A DNA stretch of 36,087 nt from an uncultured Gammaproteobacteria bacterium (GTDB lineage Bacteria; Pseudomonadota; Gammaproteobacteria; Arenicellales; CALHMG01): positions 1 to 36,087 of the forward strand of contig CALHMG010000199.1 in the NCBI GenBank assembly GCA_938034705.1, given 5' to 3'. The translations under genes were made by a program, and so were the position numbers. Below, piece after piece: positions 21,463 to 30,282 of the stretch. The notes beneath the pieces were generated by a model. The model was not told where the DNA came from. It made no database searches and worked only from the letters and a program-made list of their open reading frames with translations. The first letter of the stretch is position 1, and every line of letters starts with the position of its first letter.

Positions 21463-22599
21463 ATGACCCAAACGCTCAAAGGCATCCGGATCGTTGAACT
21501 GGGAACCAGCATCGCCGCCCCTTACGGCGCATGGATACTGGGCGCAATGGGCGCCGAAGTCATCAAGGTAGAACGACCTGAAACCGGCGACGATGCCCGA
21601 ACCTGGGGATCCGACTACCACTCTGACGATGCCAGCTTCTGGTTTCACTCTGTCAACACTGACAAAAAATCGGTAACGGTCGACCTCAAGAATCCCGATG
21701 AAATTGACCGTCTGAAACGATTCATATCCAGCGAAGTCGACGTGGTGATTCAAAATCACAAGCCAGGGCGCGTCGAAAAGCTGGGCCTGGACGCGGCAAC
21801 GTTGCGTGAGGAAAACCCGCGACTGATTTACTGCAATATTGGCGCTTTCGGTCGAACCGGGCCGTTGAATCAGCGACCCGGATACGACCCCCTGATGCAG
21901 GCCTTCGGCGGCATGATGAGCATTACGGGTCACGCCGGACAACCGCCGGTAAGGACAGGCTTTTCCGCGGTCGATCAGGGCACCGGCATGTGGTGCGTTA
22001 TCGGAGTGCTCGGCGCGCTGCATCGCCGCGACGTGACCGGTGTCGGCGCGGTGGTCGATACCGCGCTGTTTGAGACGTCGGTTGGCTGGTCCCAGATTGT
22101 CTCATCATCGATGTTGAACGGCGGTGTCGTGCCAGAGGGCTGGGGATCAGGTGTGGCGGGTATTGTTCCGTATCAGGCTTTTGAATGTGCCGACGGCTAT
22201 CTCATCATTGGCGGCGGTAACGATCGACTGTTTGCAAAGATATGCGAATCCATCGGCAAACCCGACTGGGCCCTGGACGAACGATTTGCGACGAACCCGG
22301 CACGTATTGAACATAGAGAGCTGATAGTGGACATGCTCACCGATGTATTGAAGCACCAGCCCCGAGCGCACTGGAGCGAGCTGTTTGATGCGGCGGGCGT
22401 ACCCAATGCGCCAATTCAGGATCTTGCGGAGGTCGTCGCTCACGAACAAACCCGGGCACTTGGCCTGATTCAGGAAGTTGAGGAAGGCGTATCACTATCG
22501 GCACTGCCGATGTCTACAGACGGCGAGCGACCCAAAATCGAACGCCTCGCGCCAAAACTTGGCGAACATACTGACGAACTGCTCGGGCCTTTCAGCTAG
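21463..22599 (+). CDS. Family III (CaiB/BaiF) acyl-CoA transferase
   Basis: The 378-residue protein has the class III CoA-transferase pattern: GIRIVELGTSIAAPYGAWILGAMGAEVIKVERP at the start, then NTDKKSVTVDLKNP, VVIQNHKPG and GFSAVDQGTGMW. Asp171 in the last motif is the expected catalytic residue that forms the aspartyl-CoA anhydride (Asp169 in formyl-CoA transferase). C-terminal YLIIGGGNDRLF and AGVPNAPI are also typical. It moves CoA from one carboxylate to another in the cytoplasm. The acyl-CoA gene cluster on the same strand begins 1.5 kb downstream, after a glycosyltransferase on the other strand, so a shared pathway is plausible but not shown. Confidence 0.9.
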   Translation: MTQTLKGIRIVELGTSIAAPYGAWILGAMGAEVIKVERPETGDDARTWGSDYHSDDASFWFHSVNTDKKSVTVDLKNPDEIDRLKRFISSEVDVVIQNHKPGRVEKLGLDAATLREENPRLIYCNIGAFGRTGPLNQRPGYDPLMQAFGGMMSITGHAGQPPVRTGFSAVDQGTGMWCVIGVLGALHRRDVTGVGAVVDTALFETSVGWSQIVSSSMLNGGVVPEGWGSGVAGIVPYQAFECADGYLIIGGGNDRLFAKICESIGKPDWALDERFATNPARIEHRELIVDMLTDVLKHQPRAHWSELFDAAGVPNAPIQDLAEVVAHEQTRALGLIQEVEEGVSLSALPMSTDGERPKIERLAPKLGEHTDELLGPFS

Positions 22600-22628
22600 A
22601 CGCGCGTTTCGCCTGGGACCGCAACGCC

Positions 22629-23639
22629 CTACATCAGTCCCCGTGCGCGAAAATCCTTGCGCGCCTGGTCAAAAGCGGACTGCTCCACATCGCTCATCGG
22701 CGCGAGCAGGTGGCGTCGATGGGAACCTTTCAGTGCACCAACTTCCGCGTCACTCATGTCGAGTCGTGGTTCATCGCGGTGTGCATCATCGACTACCGCG
22801 TCAACGAATGCCTGCAGCGTTTCCAGGCGTAGCGACTCAGGAATTATCCCATCGACAAAAACCGGCTGGCGACGCATGTCGAGCCAGGCTTCGACATCAC
22901 CATCAATCTCGATGACACGATCAACCAGGGCGTCCGGGTCGGTGAAATCATCGAGGTTGAGAAAACAGCGCGGGTTGAACAGTTCACTGACGTAGTCATC
23001 GCCCCAGAAAATCGGCACGGTTCCGGCGATGAGTGCGGCAACAATTTTTTCGGTTACGTAGCCGGGTGCGCGAGAATTCTCGCACGCCAGATTGAATCGC
23101 CCACGACCTACAAATTCGAAAAAGCTGCTGTAGTCGTCATCGCCAGGCAAAGGCCCGCCGATGTTATTGGCGAACCTGCCTCCACTGAGTACCTGTACTC
23201 GCGAAGACAAAGCATTGAAGAGCGATCGGCGTACCCGTGCCGTGTTGTTCGATGCGACAAACGTGCACTGTGCATCATGTCGACGGTACTCAAGATCCGG
23301 CACATCAACATGGCGCGTTGCAATTGTGTCAATCGCGGCATATCCGAAGCGGGCCAGGTAGTTCGGCCAGTACAGGTGTCGCGATGTTTGCGCCGGGTAG
23401 TAAAAAGAAGCCGCGTAATCGCAGTACCTGAAATCCGGATAGACGGCCTCGTGACTGAAGAACACCTTGCGCGCCGCGGGATAATTCAGATGGTCATCAC
23501 CATAGACGCTGAAAAAAACAACGTCCGGCGAATCCGATTCAATCGTGTTGTAGCGGGTGTTGAAGTCCGCCAGCAGCGGGCTGTCCTCTGCACGAAAACT
23601 TCGCCAGACATCGGTGATCTTGAAGCGGATAGCGGCCAT
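22629..23639 (-). CDS. GT10-family (alpha-1,3-fucosyltransferase-like) glycosyltransferase
   Basis: With the ATG at 23639 the protein has 336 residues. The GT10 C-terminal signature is clear: RFNLACENSRAPGYVTEKI, then AALIAGTVPIFWGDDYVSELFNPRCFLNLDDF. The conserved Glu-Asn and YVTEK/R residues bind GDP-fucose in this family. The N-terminal half has KVFFSHEAVYPDF and YAASFYYP, matching the acceptor-binding domain. It should fucosylate a surface glycan such as O-antigen, but no other glycan genes are nearby, so it is an isolated orphan. A longer frame to 23717 exists; GGGAGG three bases before 23639 and the domain start favour the shorter form. It interrupts the acyl-CoA cluster. Confidence 0.88.
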   Translation of the reverse strand: MAAIRFKITDVWRSFRAEDSPLLADFNTRYNTIESDSPDVVFFSVYGDDHLNYPAARKVFFSHEAVYPDFRYCDYAASFYYPAQTSRHLYWPNYLARFGYAAIDTIATRHVDVPDLEYRRHDAQCTFVASNNTARVRRSLFNALSSRVQVLSGGRFANNIGGPLPGDDDYSSFFEFVGRGRFNLACENSRAPGYVTEKIVAALIAGTVPIFWGDDYVSELFNPRCFLNLDDFTDPDALVDRVIEIDGDVEAWLDMRRQPVFVDGIIPESLRLETLQAFVDAVVDDAHRDEPRLDMSDAEVGALKGSHRRHLLAPMSDVEQSAFDQARKDFRARGLM

Positions 23640-24058
23640 GAGCCTCCCGGCGGCGGCGGTCAGGTGCGCAGGCGCGGCAGTGTAAAGCAGTCGATTCCGC
23701 TGTGTAAACTCCAGCACGTCCGGGCGATCGACGCGTTGAGGACGAGTCTCACGACGCCGTCAGGTTGTGCAGCGCCGAATCTGCTTAAACCCGTTAACGG
23801 CAAATGTTCACTTTCGTGACAGCACGCACACGACTCGGTTCTAAAGATGTGCTGACGTAAACCCCTCAAGTGTTGCCACGAATCGTTTTCGGTTCGTTCA
23901 GCGGAAGACGCGGTATCACTTTATGATCGGTCATTGTCAACTTCAGCCATCCCGAAACATTCTGACGATTGATGCCGGTCGATCTTGTTTATGGTGCCGG
24001 TAGTGGCAACCTTAGCTGGCCAGAATCGAATTAACTTCTTTCCAAGGACAAAACACTC
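23640..24058. other. Intergenic region upstream of the acyl-CoA operon
   Basis: These 419 bases lie between divergent genes. A short imperfect inverted repeat, ACGAA...TTCGT, occurs near 23878-23897, and AAGGA lies ahead of the ATG at 24059. I see no further gene, riboswitch or clear promoter; a regulator site is likely but not visible. Confidence 0.45.
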
Positions 24059-24862
24059 ATGGCACTTCTCGACAATAAATACGAAACCGTGACACTGGAA
24101 CAGGCCGACGACCACATCCTGTCGATCATTCTCGATCGTCCGGACGCTGCCAATGCGATGAATACGCAGATGGGTTTTGATCTTCGCGAAGTCTATCAGC
24201 ACCTTTATATGGATCAGGAAGACTGGCGATGCATCATACTTACCGGTCGTGGTGAACGCGCGTTTTGCGCAGGCGGAGACCTCAAGGAAAGAAACGGGAT
24301 GACCGACGCAACCTGGCAGCGACAGCATGCCTTGTTCGAACAGATGGTGATGAATCAGATGGACTGCCCGGTTCCCATCATCGCGGCGGTCAACGGCGCC
24401 GCGTATGGTGGCGGAACCGAGATGGTGCTCGCCTGTGATTTCGCCTATGGCTCCACGAACGCACGCTTTGCCCTGACCGAGGTCACCCTCGGGATCATGC
24501 CGGGCGCCGCGGGTACCCAGAATCTTCCGCGTGCTGTCGGTGTCAGGCGCGCCAAGGAAATTATCCTGACCGGTGCACCATTTGGTGCAGACGAAGCCGC
24601 CGACTGGGGTATGTTGAACAAGGTCTGCGAACCTGACGTACTGATGGACGAATCGCTTGCAACCGCCAGGCGGATTGCCGGAAATGCACCGATCTCGATT
24701 CGCCAGGCCAAGAAGTCGATGAACGTAGCAACCCAGGTCGATCTGAAGAACGGCTATAACTTCGAGATTGAGGCGTACAATAGAATGGTACCGACCTCCG
24801 ACCGACTCGAAGGCGTTCTGGCTTTCAATGAAAAGCGCAAAGCGAATTTCAAAGGCGAATAA
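24059..24862 (+). CDS. Enoyl-CoA hydratase/isomerase (crotonase), hydratase-type active site
   Basis: The 267-residue crotonase has the oxyanion-hole motifs AFCAGGDLK and AYGGGTEM. Both catalytic glutamates of true hydratases are present: Glu121 (GGGTEM) and Glu141 (ALTEVTLG), followed by MPGAAGTQNLPR. It should add water to a 2-enoyl-CoA in the cytoplasm. It is the first gene of a six-gene run on the plus strand, 24 bases before the HMG-CoA-lyase-like gene. Together these suggest a methylglutaconyl-CoA-hydratase-like role, but the specific substrate is not readable. Confidence 0.9.
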   Translation: MALLDNKYETVTLEQADDHILSIILDRPDAANAMNTQMGFDLREVYQHLYMDQEDWRCIILTGRGERAFCAGGDLKERNGMTDATWQRQHALFEQMVMNQMDCPVPIIAAVNGAAYGGGTEMVLACDFAYGSTNARFALTEVTLGIMPGAAGTQNLPRAVGVRRAKEIILTGAPFGADEAADWGMLNKVCEPDVLMDESLATARRIAGNAPISIRQAKKSMNVATQVDLKNGYNFEIEAYNRMVPTSDRLEGVLAFNEKRKANFKGE

Positions 24863-24886
24863 CCAACACTTAAGCGGAGTATTCCG

Positions 24887-25855
24887 ATGACCGATCTGCA
24901 AAACACTTTCTCCACCCCGAATATCGATGTCGAATGTCGTGAAGTCGGTCTTCGCGATGGACTGCAGATTCTGCAGACGATTTTTCCGACCGATGAAAAA
25001 TTGGCCTGGATTCAGGCCGAGGTTGCCTGTGGCATGCCGGAAGTCGAGGTCTGTTCATTTGTGCCGCCAAAACTCCTGCCCCAGTTTGCCGACGCGGCCG
25101 ATGTTGTCGAGGGCGCGCTGAAAACCAGCGGTACGCTGATTTCAGCCCTGACTCCGAACCTGCGTGGCGCACAGACCGGTTTCAAACTCGGTATTCAGAA
25201 ACTCAACTACGTCACGTCGGTAAGCGTTTCGCACAATCAGTCCAACGTCCGTCGCACCCCTGACGAATCGGTTGCCGACTTTGAAACGATCGTTGCTGAA
25301 CGCAACGAGCTGCCAGAGGATCAGCGCCCCATTCTCGCCGTTGGGCTCGCAACAACGTTCGGCTGCACGATCGAAGGACGCGTAGACCCCAAAGCCGCGC
25401 TGGAACTCGGCGAAAAGTTCATCAAGGCCGGCGTCGATGAACTGGTTGTTGCCGACACGGTTGGCTACGGCAACCCTGCTGAAGTCAAAGCGGTGATGAG
25501 TGAATTTGTTCAGGAGTTTGGTAGCCAGGTGCCTATTGCCAATCACTTTCACGACACACGTGGACTTGGCATGGCCAACGTCTTTGCCGCCCTTGAAGCC
25601 GGTATTCGTCGATTCGACGCCTCTCTCGCCGGACTGGGCGGTTGCCCCTATGCGCCTAACGCATCGGGCAATATCGTGATGGACGATCTGGTATTCCTGC
25701 TTGAAGGGGCTGGACTTCGAACCGGTGTAGATCTTGATCAACTGGTTGCGATTCGCGAAATCGTCGCGCGCAATCTGCCGGACGAGCCCCTTTACGGCAT
25801 GTACGCCAAGGCCGGGGCACCCAAAGGTTTTCGCACCGCCAGTCAGGCGGCATAA
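24887..25855 (+). CDS. Hydroxymethylglutaryl-CoA lyase family protein
   Basis: This 322-residue DRE-TIM metallolyase keeps the HMG-CoA lyase active site: Arg23-Asp24 in REVGLRDGLQ, His220 and His222 in ANHFHDTRG, Cys253 in GLGGCPYAP and Asn262 (ASGN). Substrate-loop residues match the human enzyme's R41, D42, H233, H235, C266 and N275. It splits 3-hydroxy-3-methylglutaryl-CoA, or a close analogue such as citramalyl-CoA, into acetyl-CoA and a 3-oxo or 2-oxo acid. No biotin carboxylase of leucine breakdown is in the window, so either those genes are elsewhere or the substrate differs. ECFs or regulators are not adjacent. Confidence 0.88.
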   Translation: MTDLQNTFSTPNIDVECREVGLRDGLQILQTIFPTDEKLAWIQAEVACGMPEVEVCSFVPPKLLPQFADAADVVEGALKTSGTLISALTPNLRGAQTGFKLGIQKLNYVTSVSVSHNQSNVRRTPDESVADFETIVAERNELPEDQRPILAVGLATTFGCTIEGRVDPKAALELGEKFIKAGVDELVVADTVGYGNPAEVKAVMSEFVQEFGSQVPIANHFHDTRGLGMANVFAALEAGIRRFDASLAGLGGCPYAPNASGNIVMDDLVFLLEGAGLRTGVDLDQLVAIREIVARNLPDEPLYGMYAKAGAPKGFRTASQAA

Positions 25856-25882
25856 ACCCATAGCGTCAAGGATCAGTCGAAC

Positions 25883-27079
25883 GTGAATGACATGTCAGAA
25901 GTAAACGTCGAAATGTCTCTGGGGTCCGACTACCCCGAGATTCGAGAGGCCGTAAAGAAACTCTGCGACGATTTTCCATCAAGCTACTGGATCAATCTTG
26001 AGAAGCAGGACCACAGCGCCAGCTACCCTACGGAGTTTGTAGAAGCGCTGACGCGCGATGGCTGGCTGGGCGCGTTAATCCCGGAGGAATACGGTGGCGC
26101 CGGGCTGCCGCTTCGTGCGGGCGCAGTGATACTTGAAACCATCCACTCGACGCAGGCCACGGGCGGCGCCTGCCACGCGCAGATGTACATCATGGGCACG
26201 CTGCTGCGACACGGCAGCGAAGAACAAAAACGCGAGTTCCTGCCCAAAATCGCCACCGGCGAACTCAGGCTGCAGGCCTTTGGCGTCACTGAACCCAACA
26301 CCGGCACCGACACAACCCAGCTTCGAACGCGCGCGGAGAAGGCCGACGATGGATACATCGTCAACGGCCAGAAGATATGGACCAGTCGCGTCGCACACTC
26401 AGATCTCATGTTGCTGCTTGCCCGCACCACGCCGGTCGACCAGGTCAAGAAGCGTACGGACGGCCTGAGCGTATTCCTCGTTGACATGCGAGATGCCAAA
26501 GACAACGGGCTGGAGATTGCGCCGATCGACGCAATGATCAACCACAACACGGCTCAGGTCTTTTTCGACAATCTTAAAATTCCTCACAGCTCGCTGATTG
26601 GCGAGGAGGGTCGCGGGTTCCGCTACATTCTTGACGGGATGAATGCTGAGCGGTGTCTGATCGCCGCAGAGGCGATTGGTCACGGGCGTTACTTCATCGA
26701 CAAAGCGGTCACCTACGCAGGCGAGCGTGAGATCTTCGGGCGACCCATAGGCCAGAACCAGGGCATCCAGTTTCCCATTGCCAAAGCATCGGCACATCTT
26801 GAAGCCGCGGACCTGATGGTTCGAAAGGCGACCGCGTTGTTTGCCGCGGGCGAACCTTGCGGCGCCGAAGCCAACATGGCGAAGTACCTGTCGGCCGAAG
26901 CCTGCTGGGACGCGGGCGAGGCGTGCATGGATACCTTCGGCGGCTTTGCGTTCGCTCGGGAATACGATATTGAACGCAAATGGCGCGAAGCGCGGCTGTT
27001 CAGAACCGCGCCCGTCTCGTCGAACATGGTTCTCAACTTCATCGCACAGCATGTGCTGGGGATGCCACGTTCTTACTGA
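25883..27079 (+). CDS. Acyl-CoA dehydrogenase, isovaleryl-CoA-type catalytic Glu position
   Basis: The 398-residue flavoprotein has the acyl-CoA dehydrogenase fold: an N-terminal helical domain with LIPEEYGGAG, the FAD-binding strand FGVTEPNTGTDTTQLRTRA, WTSRVAHSD, and REIFGRPIGQNQGIQFPIA. The usual C-terminal catalytic Glu (YEGT) is replaced by a segment reading LFRTAPVSSNM. Instead Glu256 in NAERCLIAAEA lies where isovaleryl-CoA dehydrogenase has its base (Glu254). That hints at a branched substrate, consistent with the HMG-CoA-lyase-like gene 27 bases upstream. Electrons would go to ETF, which is not encoded here. The ATG at 25892 is an alternative start. Confidence 0.88.
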   Translation: MNDMSEVNVEMSLGSDYPEIREAVKKLCDDFPSSYWINLEKQDHSASYPTEFVEALTRDGWLGALIPEEYGGAGLPLRAGAVILETIHSTQATGGACHAQMYIMGTLLRHGSEEQKREFLPKIATGELRLQAFGVTEPNTGTDTTQLRTRAEKADDGYIVNGQKIWTSRVAHSDLMLLLARTTPVDQVKKRTDGLSVFLVDMRDAKDNGLEIAPIDAMINHNTAQVFFDNLKIPHSSLIGEEGRGFRYILDGMNAERCLIAAEAIGHGRYFIDKAVTYAGEREIFGRPIGQNQGIQFPIAKASAHLEAADLMVRKATALFAAGEPCGAEANMAKYLSAEACWDAGEACMDTFGGFAFAREYDIERKWREARLFRTAPVSSNMVLNFIAQHVLGMPRSY

Positions 27080-27113
27080 TTTGATCAGTCAATGCACCAC
27101 TCGGGAGTAAGCT

Positions 27114-27869
27114 GTGATCTACGCCGCCACTTTTGATGAAGCAACCGAACGTGCCCGTACCGTTCACGTTAACGGACGTGATTACTTTCTGAGAGAGTAT
27201 GTTGGAGCCGCACCGGTTCGCGGCACGTACGTGGACGGCAACGAGGCGAATGACAACGGGCAGCCCCAGGGCTTTCTGGTCGATCAGCCGTCAGATGCCA
27301 TAACCAAACCTCATTTTCACGAACACAATCAGTTTCAGGTATTTGTGGATGGCGGCGGCTCCATGGGCAAGAAAGCCGCGACCCCGATCGGTGTTCACTA
27401 CGCCGGCGCGCATACGCCCTACGGACCCATCACGGCAGGCAGTGACGGCATCCGCTACTTCACGCTGCGTCAGCGCTGGGATCCGGGCGCGAAATACATG
27501 CCGGCAATGCGCGACAAATTACAGCGTGGCCGGCAGCGCCACGGACTTGCGGCGAACGTTGCCGAGTTAAGTGTCGACGAACTCGCGGCGCTCGATCAGG
27601 TCACGGTGGATACCATCATCGCGCCAGAGTCCGATGCCATGCAGGCCCTGATCTACAGCGTACCTCCCGGCCAGTCGACTCAGGCTCTTGATCCTGCAGA
27701 GTCCGGCGGCCAGTACTGGCTCGTCCTTGCGGGTCAACTTGAACGACAGGGCAAACGTTACGATCGTCTGTCAATCTGGTTTGTGACCGAAGACGAAGCG
27801 CCGATCAACATCGCCGGCGGTGACACAGGTGTTCAGGTGCTCGTCATGCAGTTCCCGCAAATTGCGTGA
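27114..27869 (+). CDS. Bicupin-like protein of unknown function inside the acyl-CoA operon
   Basis: The 251-residue protein starts at GTG 27114, with GGGAG eight bases or so upstream. Residues about 60-90 carry a cupin motif, KPHFHEHNQFQVFVDGGG, with His-x-His spacing able to hold a metal. A second half (about 165-250) ends in strands typical of a degenerate cupin: QYWLVLAGQLERQGKRY, LSIWFVTEDE. It could be a small dioxygenase, an isomerase or a sensor; the sequence does not decide. It lies 34 bases after the acyl-CoA dehydrogenase and 72 before the acyl-CoA ligase, so it is probably part of the same pathway. Confidence 0.65.
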   Translation: MIYAATFDEATERARTVHVNGRDYFLREYVGAAPVRGTYVDGNEANDNGQPQGFLVDQPSDAITKPHFHEHNQFQVFVDGGGSMGKKAATPIGVHYAGAHTPYGPITAGSDGIRYFTLRQRWDPGAKYMPAMRDKLQRGRQRHGLAANVAELSVDELAALDQVTVDTIIAPESDAMQALIYSVPPGQSTQALDPAESGGQYWLVLAGQLERQGKRYDRLSIWFVTEDEAPINIAGGDTGVQVLVMQFPQIA

Positions 27870-27941
27870 AGAAGAACCCACACACCTTCTGTGAAGCTAA
27901 TCGACGGGTCGCCGTCATAATCCATCTATAGAGTCCAGACC

Positions 27942-29468
27942 ATGAATCTCGCGAGCCATATCACACGCGCCGGGCGTGCCATGTCCGAGCGACCTGCCGT
28001 TGCCGTCGGATCGACCGTGCTCTGGAACTATGCCGAAGTAGCCGAGCGTGTTGCTCGTCTTGCGGCAGCGATGCGCAACACATTCAACCTCAACCCGGGC
28101 GACCGGGTCGGGCTCGTTCTGAAAAACTGCCCGGAATATCTCGAGCTGAAATATGCGTGCTGGCACGCCGGCCTGATCGCGGTACCGATCAACGCAAAGC
28201 TTCACGCCAGCGAGTTTCAGTTCATTCTTGAGAACAGCGGCACCTCGTTGTGTTTTGCAACGCCCGACCTGTACGACGTTGTCGGCAGCCTGTCGCTGCC
28301 CCAGACAATGGCCGTTGTCGAGGTCGGATCCCCCGAGTACCGCAAACTGGTGAGCGCAGAACCGATGGCGCAGCAGTACCGTGCACCGGATGATCCCGCG
28401 TGGCTGTTTTATACCAGCGGCACAACCGGACGTCCCAAAGGCGCCACGCTGTCGCACCGGAACCTGATGGCGATGATCTGGTGCTACTTTGCCGACATCG
28501 ATCAGGGCGCGCCATGGAACGCGATCCTGCATCCAGCGCCGATCAGTCATGGATCCGGCTGTTACGGCCTGCCCCACGTCAGCGCCGGCTCGTGTTACGT
28601 CATTCCGGAAAGCGGCGGATTCGAGCCAGGTGAAATCTTTGAACTGATCAAAGCCTGGCCGCACTGCTCCATGTTCGCGGCACCAACCATGGTCAAACGT
28701 CTGATTGATCACCCTCTCGACGTTGACACGAACAATCTCAAAGCGATTATTTATGGAGGCGGTCCGATGTATCTCGAAGACTGCCAGAGTGCAATCGCCC
28801 GCTTCGGCCCCAAGCTTGGCCAGCTCTATGGACAGGGCGAAAGTCCGATGTGCATTACGGGACTGTCGGTAGCCGCCCACGGCGACTTCGATCATCCAAG
28901 ATATCTCGAACGGTTGGCATCAGCCGGCATGGCCCAGAGCGCGGTCGACGTGCAGGTGGTGGACGAGGACGGCAACGAACTGCCCGCAGGTGAGATTGGT
29001 GAAATTGTGGTTCGCGGTGATGCCGTGATGCTCGGCTACTGGGACAACCCGCAGGCAACTGCCGACGCGCTTCGCGATGGCTGGCTGCATACCGGGGACG
29101 TCGGCAGCTTTGATGCCGATGGCTTCCTGACGCTGAAAGACCGCTCCAAGGACATGATTATCTCGGGAGGCACCAACATCTACCCAAGAGAAATCGAGGA
29201 AGTTCTGTTGCGCCACCCTGATGTGTCTGAAATCTCCGTCATCGGAACGCCCGATCGTGAATGGGGCGAAACCGTAGTCGCCTACGTAGTCTGTCGTGGC
29301 GACGGCGTGGGCCAGGACGAGCTGAACGATTTTTGTCTTGAGCACATGGCGCGATTTAAAAGACCAAAAACCTGGCGCTTTGTCGAAGAGCTGCCCAAGA
29401 ACAACTACGGCAAGGTACTCAAGCGCGAACTTCGAGAGCGAGAGCAAGCTCTTGTAAACCAAACCTGA
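27942..29468 (+). CDS. AMP-forming acyl-CoA synthetase (ANL superfamily)
   Basis: The 508-residue protein has the ANL signature FYTSGTTGRPKGATLSHRN (P-loop about 157-167), and then LYGQGESP, GWLHTGDVGSFDADGFLTLKDRSKDMIISGG and IYPREIEEVLLRHP. The catalytic Lys491 is in NNYGKVLKREL. It activates a carboxylic acid through an acyl-AMP and then loads it on CoA. In this operon it probably makes the first CoA ester of the pathway, feeding the dehydrogenase and hydratases. The acid is not predictable; medium- or short-chain, branched or aromatic acids are all possible. It is cytoplasmic, 19 bases ahead of the second hydratase. Confidence 0.92.
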   Translation: MNLASHITRAGRAMSERPAVAVGSTVLWNYAEVAERVARLAAAMRNTFNLNPGDRVGLVLKNCPEYLELKYACWHAGLIAVPINAKLHASEFQFILENSGTSLCFATPDLYDVVGSLSLPQTMAVVEVGSPEYRKLVSAEPMAQQYRAPDDPAWLFYTSGTTGRPKGATLSHRNLMAMIWCYFADIDQGAPWNAILHPAPISHGSGCYGLPHVSAGSCYVIPESGGFEPGEIFELIKAWPHCSMFAAPTMVKRLIDHPLDVDTNNLKAIIYGGGPMYLEDCQSAIARFGPKLGQLYGQGESPMCITGLSVAAHGDFDHPRYLERLASAGMAQSAVDVQVVDEDGNELPAGEIGEIVVRGDAVMLGYWDNPQATADALRDGWLHTGDVGSFDADGFLTLKDRSKDMIISGGTNIYPREIEEVLLRHPDVSEISVIGTPDREWGETVVAYVVCRGDGVGQDELNDFCLEHMARFKRPKTWRFVEELPKNNYGKVLKRELREREQALVNQT

Positions 29469-29487
29469 ATAGAGGCCATTTGATATC

Positions 29488-30282
29488 GTGAGCGACGTCA
29501 TCAGTCAGCTGGACGGCCACGTCCAGATCATCACCATAAACCGTGCGCGTAAGATGAACTCTCTGGACTTCGCCGCCAACGACAGTCTGATCGAGGCACT
29601 GGAAGCATTTGCCGACAATGACGAAGCGCGCGTCGCGGTATTGACAGGCGCTGGTGACCAGGCGTTTTGCGCCGGCGCCGACCTGAAGACCTACACGATG
29701 GCCTTCGCGAAACACAGCGCGCCTGAGTTCCGCAGAAAGTTCACTGACGGATACGGACTTGGCGGCATCACGCGCGGTCTCAAAATAAACAAGCCAATCA
29801 TTGGCGCAGTTAACGGATACGCGATATCAGGCGGCTTCGAAATCGCCCTCGCGTGCGATCTGCGACTGTGCTCACCCAACGCCCGGTTCGGACTCCAGGA
29901 TGTGAACTGGGGTTTTCATGCGTGTGACGGCGCGCTTGTGCGCCTTAAAGAAATTGTTGGTCTGGGTAACGCGATGGAATTCGTGTTGACGGGTGATCTC
30001 TTCGACGCACAGCACGCAGCGCGAATTGGTCTGGTCAATCGCGTTGTCGAAGACCAGCCGGTGCTCGACGCGGCGATTCAGTGGGCCCACACCCTCGCCT
30101 CCAAGGCGCCGCTGGCCCAGCAGCTTGCGAAAGACACGATGTACCGCGTTCACGGCCTCACCATGGACGAAGCGCTCAAACTCGAATCAATGAGTTTTCA
30201 CAACCTCGCCTTTTCCGAGGACCTCGCCGAAGGCACTGCCGCATTCGCGGAAAAACGCAGCGCCAGATTCAAGGGGCGTTGA
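29488..30282 (+). CDS. Enoyl-CoA hydratase/isomerase family protein, second copy with altered second acid
   Basis: The 264-residue crotonase starts at GTG 29488. Oxyanion-hole motifs are AFCAGADLK and YAISGGFEIA; Glu118 in the latter matches the first catalytic Glu. The second Glu of true hydratases is Asp137 (FGLQDVNWGF), and the usual IPGAGGTQRL loop reads HACDGALVRL. It may therefore be a hydrolase, isomerase or a hydratase for a bulky substrate. It ends the plus-strand operon and overlaps the convergent subtilase gene by 14 bases at the stops. Confidence 0.88.
   Translation: MSDVISQLDGHVQIITINRARKMNSLDFAANDSLIEALEAFADNDEARVAVLTGAGDQAFCAGADLKTYTMAFAKHSAPEFRRKFTDGYGLGGITRGLKINKPIIGAVNGYAISGGFEIALACDLRLCSPNARFGLQDVNWGFHACDGALVRLKEIVGLGNAMEFVLTGDLFDAQHAARIGLVNRVVEDQPVLDAAIQWAHTLASKAPLAQQLAKDTMYRVHGLTMDEALKLESMSFHNLAFSEDLAEGTAAFAEKRSARFKGR

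Noticed and set aside
23921-24901. Open frame of 326 codons on the minus strand over the first hydratase
   Set aside because: The plus-strand frame encodes a complete crotonase with both catalytic Glu; the antisense product shows no domain.
27915-28895. Open frame of 326 codons on the minus strand over the acyl-CoA ligase
   Set aside because: It is a shadow of the ANL ligase with no motif or ribosome site of its own.
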